Of a stretch of DNA of 27,279 nucleotides, positions 22,926-27,279 are shown in pieces. The stretch is taken from contig DKQD01000109.1 of assembly GCA_002474345.1 (NCBI GenBank), forward strand, positions 16,808 through 44,086, written 5' to 3'. How positions within the stretch are numbered: the first letter of the stretch is position 1; each line of letters starts with the position of its first letter. Below the pieces are notes generated by a model. It worked only from the letters and a program-made list of their open reading frames with translations. It had not been told where the DNA came from and made no database searches. This stretch comes from Bacteriovoracaceae bacterium UBA7317 (GTDB taxonomy: Bacteria; Bdellovibrionota; Bacteriovoracia; Bacteriovoracales; Bacteriovoracaceae). The position numbers and the translations under genes were made by a program.

Positions 22926-24557
22926 ATGCAACTATCTCAATTATTAAACATGACGGTTCCTACTTCACCCATCCAAGGTAAGTCTGCGCCGGGAGATTCT
23001 GAGAATAAAGAAGGTGATAATAACCTTTTTGATTCACTTCTTGAAATGTATATTTCACCTGATAAATTAATTAAATCTGATGAACAACAAAATGAATTAT
23101 TGTCTGAATTATCTGATGAAAAAAATACCAACCTAATTAAAGCGATCTCCAATTTAAACTCAGAAGACTTTATCAATGAAATTAAAAATACTTTAAAAAT
23201 AGCAGACGAAAAAACTATATTTTTCTTCGATAACAAAAATGGAAATATTTTTAAAGAATTAGTTCCAAACTTCAAAATAAATCAAAAACAAATTGATAAA
23301 TTGATTGATTTCATCTCTTCTTTTAAGTTTACTGATAAAAGCGCCATTATTTCTGACCTGGTTACTCCGCTCTCAAAAGAAAAAATATCTGAATTTTTAA
23401 GAAATAATAATTTTATTTTTAAAAAAGATAATGACGATATTTTAACTTTTAAAAAGATTAAAGACGGACAATTCTTAATTGAGAAAAATACAATAAAACA
23501 TGAGAGTTTAGATAATAATGAAAAAAAACTAATTGATAAGATTATTAATAATAATGACAAAGATATCGCTAGTAATAAAGAAAGGAATATTAAATTAGGG
23601 TCCTTTAATAAAAATAATGATCAGGATTTTATAAATAATCTAAAAGATTCAAAAAGAAATGAAAAGTTTAATAACAAAGACTTATTAAGTAAAAATATAT
23701 ATCAATTGAATGAAATTAAATCTAGAAAAAATGATAAAAAAGTTCTTTCTCAAGATAAAATCGAATCATCAGAAGATATTATCTTCCTCAAAAATAAGTT
23801 CAATACTAAAAAACCGAATTTAAATAGCTTAAATAAGTATTTGAATTTATCTGAACAAGATAGTTTAAAGGAAACTAAAAATATAGACGATATCAATAGA
23901 TTAAACTTAATTCAAAAGTCTCAAATGAGAGATGTACCTGGTAATACAAAGCTGATTCAATCTACAAAAAATGAAAAATCAGAAGAACTAATGAACATTG
24001 AATCTAGTGAAAATAGTGATAGTTTCTCACCAAAAGTTGGTATCAATTCAAACAAGAGCTCAAATATATTCAAAGAAATCTCAGTTGGTAAATCTTTACC
24101 CTTAGAAATAACGTCAGGAAATGAATCACTCGAAGCTCTAGTAAATAGGGTAGGTGACTATATTAAAGGTCACTATAATAAAACAGATGAAAGTCTTAGC
24201 TTAACTATTAAGCATGACCTTCTTGGAAAATTTAAACTAGATGTTACTGCAAATTCTGATAAGTCTATTGACATCAAAATTCTTACAGGAACAGATGATG
24301 GTAGATTATTTTTTGCAAGAAATGAAAGTGAGATATCTAATAATTTGAAAAATCTTGGTCTAAAAGTTAGTGATATGAAAATTGTAGCTGGTTCTGATTC
24401 AGTTAATGAATCTAATAATTCGTTTGACAGTGAAAAGAATCAAAATTTTGAAAACGGAAAAGGTCATAAATACAGTGATCAAGATGAAAGAAGAAAAGAT
24501 GACTCTCAACGAAGAAAAGAACTTTGGGAGCTTTACAAGGAAAGGATGGATAGTTAA
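22926..24557 (+). CDS. fliK: Flagellar hook-length control protein FliK
   Basis: A 543-residue secreted ruler that measures the hook and switches export specificity. The first ~385 residues are low-complexity and rich in Asn, Lys, Asp and Ser, as expected of the exported, poorly conserved ruler part. The C-terminal Flg_hook domain (about 390-495) is recognisable from SLSLTIKHDLLGKFKLDVTA, then IDIKILTGTDDGRLFFARN and LKNLGLKVSDMKI. It is longer than the enteric protein (about 400). It ends in a charged tail (DQDERRKDDSQRRKELWE). It shares one base with flgD (TAATG). Confidence 0.9.
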   Translation: MQLSQLLNMTVPTSPIQGKSAPGDSENKEGDNNLFDSLLEMYISPDKLIKSDEQQNELLSELSDEKNTNLIKAISNLNSEDFINEIKNTLKIADEKTIFFFDNKNGNIFKELVPNFKINQKQIDKLIDFISSFKFTDKSAIISDLVTPLSKEKISEFLRNNNFIFKKDNDDILTFKKIKDGQFLIEKNTIKHESLDNNEKKLIDKIINNNDKDIASNKERNIKLGSFNKNNDQDFINNLKDSKRNEKFNNKDLLSKNIYQLNEIKSRKNDKKVLSQDKIESSEDIIFLKNKFNTKKPNLNSLNKYLNLSEQDSLKETKNIDDINRLNLIQKSQMRDVPGNTKLIQSTKNEKSEELMNIESSENSDSFSPKVGINSNKSSNIFKEISVGKSLPLEITSGNESLEALVNRVGDYIKGHYNKTDESLSLTIKHDLLGKFKLDVTANSDKSIDIKILTGTDDGRLFFARNESEISNNLKNLGLKVSDMKIVAGSDSVNESNNSFDSEKNQNFENGKGHKYSDQDERRKDDSQRRKELWELYKERMDS

Positions 24558-25429
24558 TGCCAGCTATTGGAAGGCCTGATCAGGGCTCAAACCCTTTTGC
24601 AAATATTAAAAAAAATCCAGGCCCAGCTGTCAGGAGAGATGAAAATGTTGGTGATGACTTAAATACCATCACCGGTAAACAAAATATGAACGGTGGTGTA
24701 AAATTCGTTGATCGAAGAAAGCATAATCAGATTGGAAAAAATGAATTCCTAGAACTTTTAACTTTCCAACTAGCTAATCAAGACCCTATGAAACCAATGG
24801 ATCAGCATAAATTTTCCGCTGAATTAGCGCAATTTTCTTCGCTGGAACAACTCGTTAATTTGAACTCTAAATTGGGAAAACTAAATCCCAAGCCTGAGGT
24901 TCAAGATAAATTTTATGGAGCAAGCTTTTTAGGTAAAGAAGTAATGACACAAGGTACTTCTGTAAAAATAGATGGAAGTGGTTCTGAAGTTCAAGTTCCT
25001 TTCTTCGTTTCGGACAACTCGGATAAAGTTATCGTTAGGCTTATGGATAAAAAAGGACAAATGGCTTTCCAACAAGAGTTACCTGGCCATAGTCAAGGAA
25101 ATCATGTTTTTAAGTGGGACGGGATAGGTATGGATAAACAACTTGTTCCTCCTGGAACTTATAAAGCTAAAATATTTGCATGGGATAAAAATGCTACACC
25201 AGTTGCAACTGAAGTAAAATCTAAAGGTGTAGTCAACGGTGTTACTTTTGAAAATGGTGAAACAGTCCTTTGGCTAAAAACCGGGAAGAAAATCTTCTTA
25301 AGAGATGTTGAAAGTTTCAATCTTGCTAATGAAAAAAAGATTGATAAGAAGAATTTATCTAATTTGAATCGTCCCGAAAAAATAGTTAATAAGGAAGCAT
25401 TAAATAAATATAAAAATGTAATGAATTAG
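24557..25429 (+). CDS. flgD: Flagellar hook capping protein FlgD
   Basis: A 290-residue scaffold that caps the growing hook while FlgE is added. The N-terminal signature NEFLELLTFQLANQDPMKPMD (about 62-82) and FSAELAQFSSLEQLV are diagnostic. The Ig-like and Tudor-like domains follow (PFFVSDNSDKVIVRLM, WDGIGMDKQLVPPGTYKAKI). A lysine- and asparagine-rich tail of about 40 residues after the GKKIFLRDV segment is longer than usual. Its start overlaps the fliK stop by one base, so it is translationally coupled. Confidence 0.96.
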   Translation: MPAIGRPDQGSNPFANIKKNPGPAVRRDENVGDDLNTITGKQNMNGGVKFVDRRKHNQIGKNEFLELLTFQLANQDPMKPMDQHKFSAELAQFSSLEQLVNLNSKLGKLNPKPEVQDKFYGASFLGKEVMTQGTSVKIDGSGSEVQVPFFVSDNSDKVIVRLMDKKGQMAFQQELPGHSQGNHVFKWDGIGMDKQLVPPGTYKAKIFAWDKNATPVATEVKSKGVVNGVTFENGETVLWLKTGKKIFLRDVESFNLANEKKIDKKNLSNLNRPEKIVNKEALNKYKNVMN

Positions 25430-25481
25430 TTAATCAATTAGAGAGCTTTAAAAACCAATCAGTTGTACCTAGGAGGGGTTC

Positions 25482-26762
25482 ATGGCCATATTAAGGTCTT
25501 TTAATATTGGGATTTCAGGTTTAAAGTCCATGGGTCAGAACATGTCCATTATAGGTGACAACATCTCTAACTCACAAACTACGGGGTTTAAGGCTTCTAG
25601 GGGAGAATTTCAGGATGTTTTATCTTTAAGTTTGAAAGGAATTGATGGTGGGGATCAATTTGGAGTTGGTACAAAGCTGGCCCACATTAAGCCAATGTTT
25701 TCACAGGGTGATATTTCAAGGACAGATAGTTATACTGACCTTGCGATCCATGGAGATGGCTTTTTTACGGTTAAAGCAAAGTTTGGCAAAGGCTTTACCC
25801 GTGATGGATCACTACACTTTAATAAGAAGGGAGAATTAGTTAATTCAGATAACTATAATGTTATGGGCTTTCCAAGTAATGGAAACGGTAAGTTTATAAA
25901 TAAGTTAGAGCCCATTAAAATGAGTGGTTCTACTATTCCTGCTCTTGCTACAAGTAAAGTTACATTTGATATGAACCTGGATTCTAGAGCAAAAATTCAA
26001 GAGTTTGATATAAATGACCCTGATGAAACATCTTCTTTTGCAAATAGTGTAACCGTGTACGATAACGTGGGTACAGCAAGGCTATTAACAGTTTATTATA
26101 ACAAGCTTGACACAAATCAGTGGCAGTATCACGTAACAGTAGATGGGTCCGATGCTGTAGATGGTGAAAAAGGAAAAATGGTCGAAATGGCCACAGGAAA
26201 GTTAATTTTTTCTGGAGATGGGCTTCTGCAGGAAGAGGTTGTAGATGAAAACAGCTTTAACTTTAACCTGGGTGCAAAGCCGGATCAAAAGATTGAATTT
26301 AACTTTGGCGAAAGTTTAGCTGAGGATGGCGATGGATCTCAGGCGATTACTCAATATGGATCTTTTTCATCTGTAAATAGACACTCCCAAGATGGTTATA
26401 GTGCTGCGACTTTAACCAGTCTAGCTTTTGATGATGATGGTGTTCTTTCTGCGGTTTATAACAATGGACAAGTAAAAAACGTTGCCCAAATTGCCATTGC
26501 TAAATTTGATAATAATGAAGGTCTTTATAAGAAAGGGAAAAACCTTTTTAAAGAGAGTTATTCTTCAGGTCAGGCAACTATGGGTAAACCTAATGAAGGC
26601 GGGAGAGGAGATATACTATCAAAATCTCTAGAGCTATCAAATGTTGATATTGCTCATGAGTTTGTTGGTTTAATGACTAGTCAGAGAAACTTCTCTGCTA
26701 ACGCAAAGGCCGTCCAAACTGCTGATCAGATGCTCCAGGAAGTTTTAAATATCAAAAGGTAA
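25482..26762 (+). CDS. flgE: Flagellar hook protein FlgE
   Basis: A 426-residue hook subunit. It opens with the rod/hook D0 motif ISGLKSMGQNMSIIGDNISN followed by SQTTGFKASRGEF. Mid-region landmarks include DLAIHGDGFFTVKAKFG and the FlgE-typical FTRDGSLHFNKKGELVN. It ends with ELSNVDIAHEFVGLMTSQR and a C-terminal D0 helix. Length is close to the enteric protein (about 400). A strong ribosome site (AGGAGGGG) precedes the ATG, in keeping with the many copies of FlgE needed. It is the last plus-strand gene of the window and converges on the ferredoxin gene with only 13 bp between; no terminator hairpin is seen there. Confidence 0.97.
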   Translation: MAILRSFNIGISGLKSMGQNMSIIGDNISNSQTTGFKASRGEFQDVLSLSLKGIDGGDQFGVGTKLAHIKPMFSQGDISRTDSYTDLAIHGDGFFTVKAKFGKGFTRDGSLHFNKKGELVNSDNYNVMGFPSNGNGKFINKLEPIKMSGSTIPALATSKVTFDMNLDSRAKIQEFDINDPDETSSFANSVTVYDNVGTARLLTVYYNKLDTNQWQYHVTVDGSDAVDGEKGKMVEMATGKLIFSGDGLLQEEVVDENSFNFNLGAKPDQKIEFNFGESLAEDGDGSQAITQYGSFSSVNRHSQDGYSAATLTSLAFDDDGVLSAVYNNGQVKNVAQIAIAKFDNNEGLYKKGKNLFKESYSSGQATMGKPNEGGRGDILSKSLELSNVDIAHEFVGLMTSQRNFSANAKAVQTADQMLQEVLNIKR

Positions 26763-26775
26763 TTAGACTTATTGA

Positions 26776-26973
26776 TTAGCCCTCTGTGAAGCTAATTGCC
26801 TCAACCGGGCAAGCTTCCAGGGCTTCATTACAAAGTTCTTCTTCAGATTTGTTCTTTGGTTGGGTGGAGACGAAGGCACACCCTTCATCTTCATTCATTG
26901 AAAAAAAGCCTGGAGCCTCAATTGTGCAGGCGTCGCAGGCTATACAGTTTTCATCTACAGCAAATTTTTTCAT
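26776..26973 (-). CDS. Single-cluster ferredoxin
   Basis: A 65-residue electron carrier with one predicted [4Fe-4S] cluster. Ligands are CIACDAC (Cys10, 13, 16) and Cys55 in ACPVEAI near the C-terminus. The second-cluster cysteines of 2[4Fe-4S] ferredoxins are absent, and a disulfide or loop between the halves (GCAFV) replaces them, as in the small monocluster ferredoxins. Strongly acidic, as usual. It follows the truncated upstream gene by 21 bp on the minus strand and has no clear Shine-Dalgarno. The redox partner cannot be told. Confidence 0.9.
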   Translation of the reverse strand: MKKFAVDENCIACDACTIEAPGFFSMNEDEGCAFVSTQPKNKSEEELCNEALEACPVEAISFTEG

Positions 26974-26994
26974 TTTTATTTTAGGTAAGTTTAA

Positions 26995-27279
26995 TTAAAA
27001 GTTTTTAAAAATTTTAACTTTATGTTTATTTTTTAAATTATTTAAAAGGTCTTTGTTCAGTGACCTTATAAAACCATAAGATAAGGTCTTTTCAAGAGTC
27101 TCTGTTTTAGACTTTTCCTTATTTTCTACTAGGACATTTTTCTTAGAAACTTTAACTAAAGTGATATTTGTCAGTTCATCAAACTCTAAGGTTTTTCCTT
27201 TATTACCTTCGAGGAAAAGCTGAGCAAGGTTTTTACTCTTTATCTTAAAAAGTCCTTTAGGCCCATCGTAACGGTTTAT
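26995..27279 (-). CDS. 3' end of an unrecognised gene, cut by the window edge
   Basis: An open frame of 94 codons plus a TAA stop (26995-26997) runs off the right end on the minus strand. The visible part begins INRYDGPKGLFKIKSKN and ends KVKIFKNF. It is rich in lysine, leucine and asparagine, has no membrane segment, and shows alternating hydrophobic residues (TLEFDELTNITLVKVSKKN) suggesting beta structure followed by a helical end. Open frame over the whole 285 bases and close spacing to the ferredoxin support a real gene. The family was not recognised. Confidence 0.65.
   Translation of the reverse strand: MNRYDGPKGLFKIKSKNLAQLFLEGNKGKTLEFDELTNITLVKVSKKNVLVENKEKSKTETLEKTLSYGFIRSLNKDLLNNLKNKHKVKIFKNF

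Overview
The window is about 27 kb of AT-rich, densely coding bacterial chromosome. It reads as a Gram-negative flagellated bacterium. Outer-membrane-type biology is suggested by Mpl, which recycles meso-DAP tripeptide. Gene content and style (low GC, single-chain GlyRS next to pyruvate phosphate dikinase, a flagellar cluster preceded by enhancer-binding-protein-like genes and a secreted TPR protein) best fit the Bdellovibrio/Bacteriovorax side of the former deltaproteobacteria (Bdellovibrionota). That placement is inference from protein character, not a phylogenetic result. No rRNA, tRNA, CRISPR array, insertion sequence or phage gene was recognised.

Layout. (1) Positions 97-1145, minus strand: a small Nfu-type Fe-S scaffold and the 16S rRNA methyltransferase RsmE. 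(2) 1278-11058, plus strand, housekeeping: a compact SF2 helicase overlapping recO; glycyl-tRNA synthetase; pyruvate phosphate dikinase (ppdK) overlapping a serine hydrolase of the beta-lactamase/S12 family; mpl; and metK with a good sigma70-type promoter. (3) 11151-16679: a small membrane protein and two enhancer-binding-protein-like AAA+ regulators that flank a large exported TPR protein. Both regulators have lost the GAFTGA loop, the Walker B acidic pair and the sensor II arginine. (4) 16693-26762: a flagellar rod/basal body/export/hook cluster in the order flgB flgC fliE fliF fliH fliI fliJ, a MotE-like gene, fliK, flgD, flgE, with very short gaps or overlaps. fliG is not in its usual place between fliF and fliH. 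(5) 26776-27279, minus strand: a one-cluster ferredoxin and the 3' end of an unrecognised gene cut by the window edge, convergent with flgE.

How it fits together. FlgB, FlgC and FliE form the proximal rod and its MS-ring junction; FliF is the MS ring; FliH, FliI and FliJ form the export ATPase complex; FliK sets hook length; FlgD caps the hook and FlgE builds it. The MotE-like protein probably acts in the periplasm on the stator or motor. The two degenerate regulators and the TPR protein lie just upstream in the same direction and are candidates for species-specific control or assembly of this machine. The least ordinary signal in the window is this regulator / TPR / regulator block. No clearly new multi-gene defence or mobile system was found.
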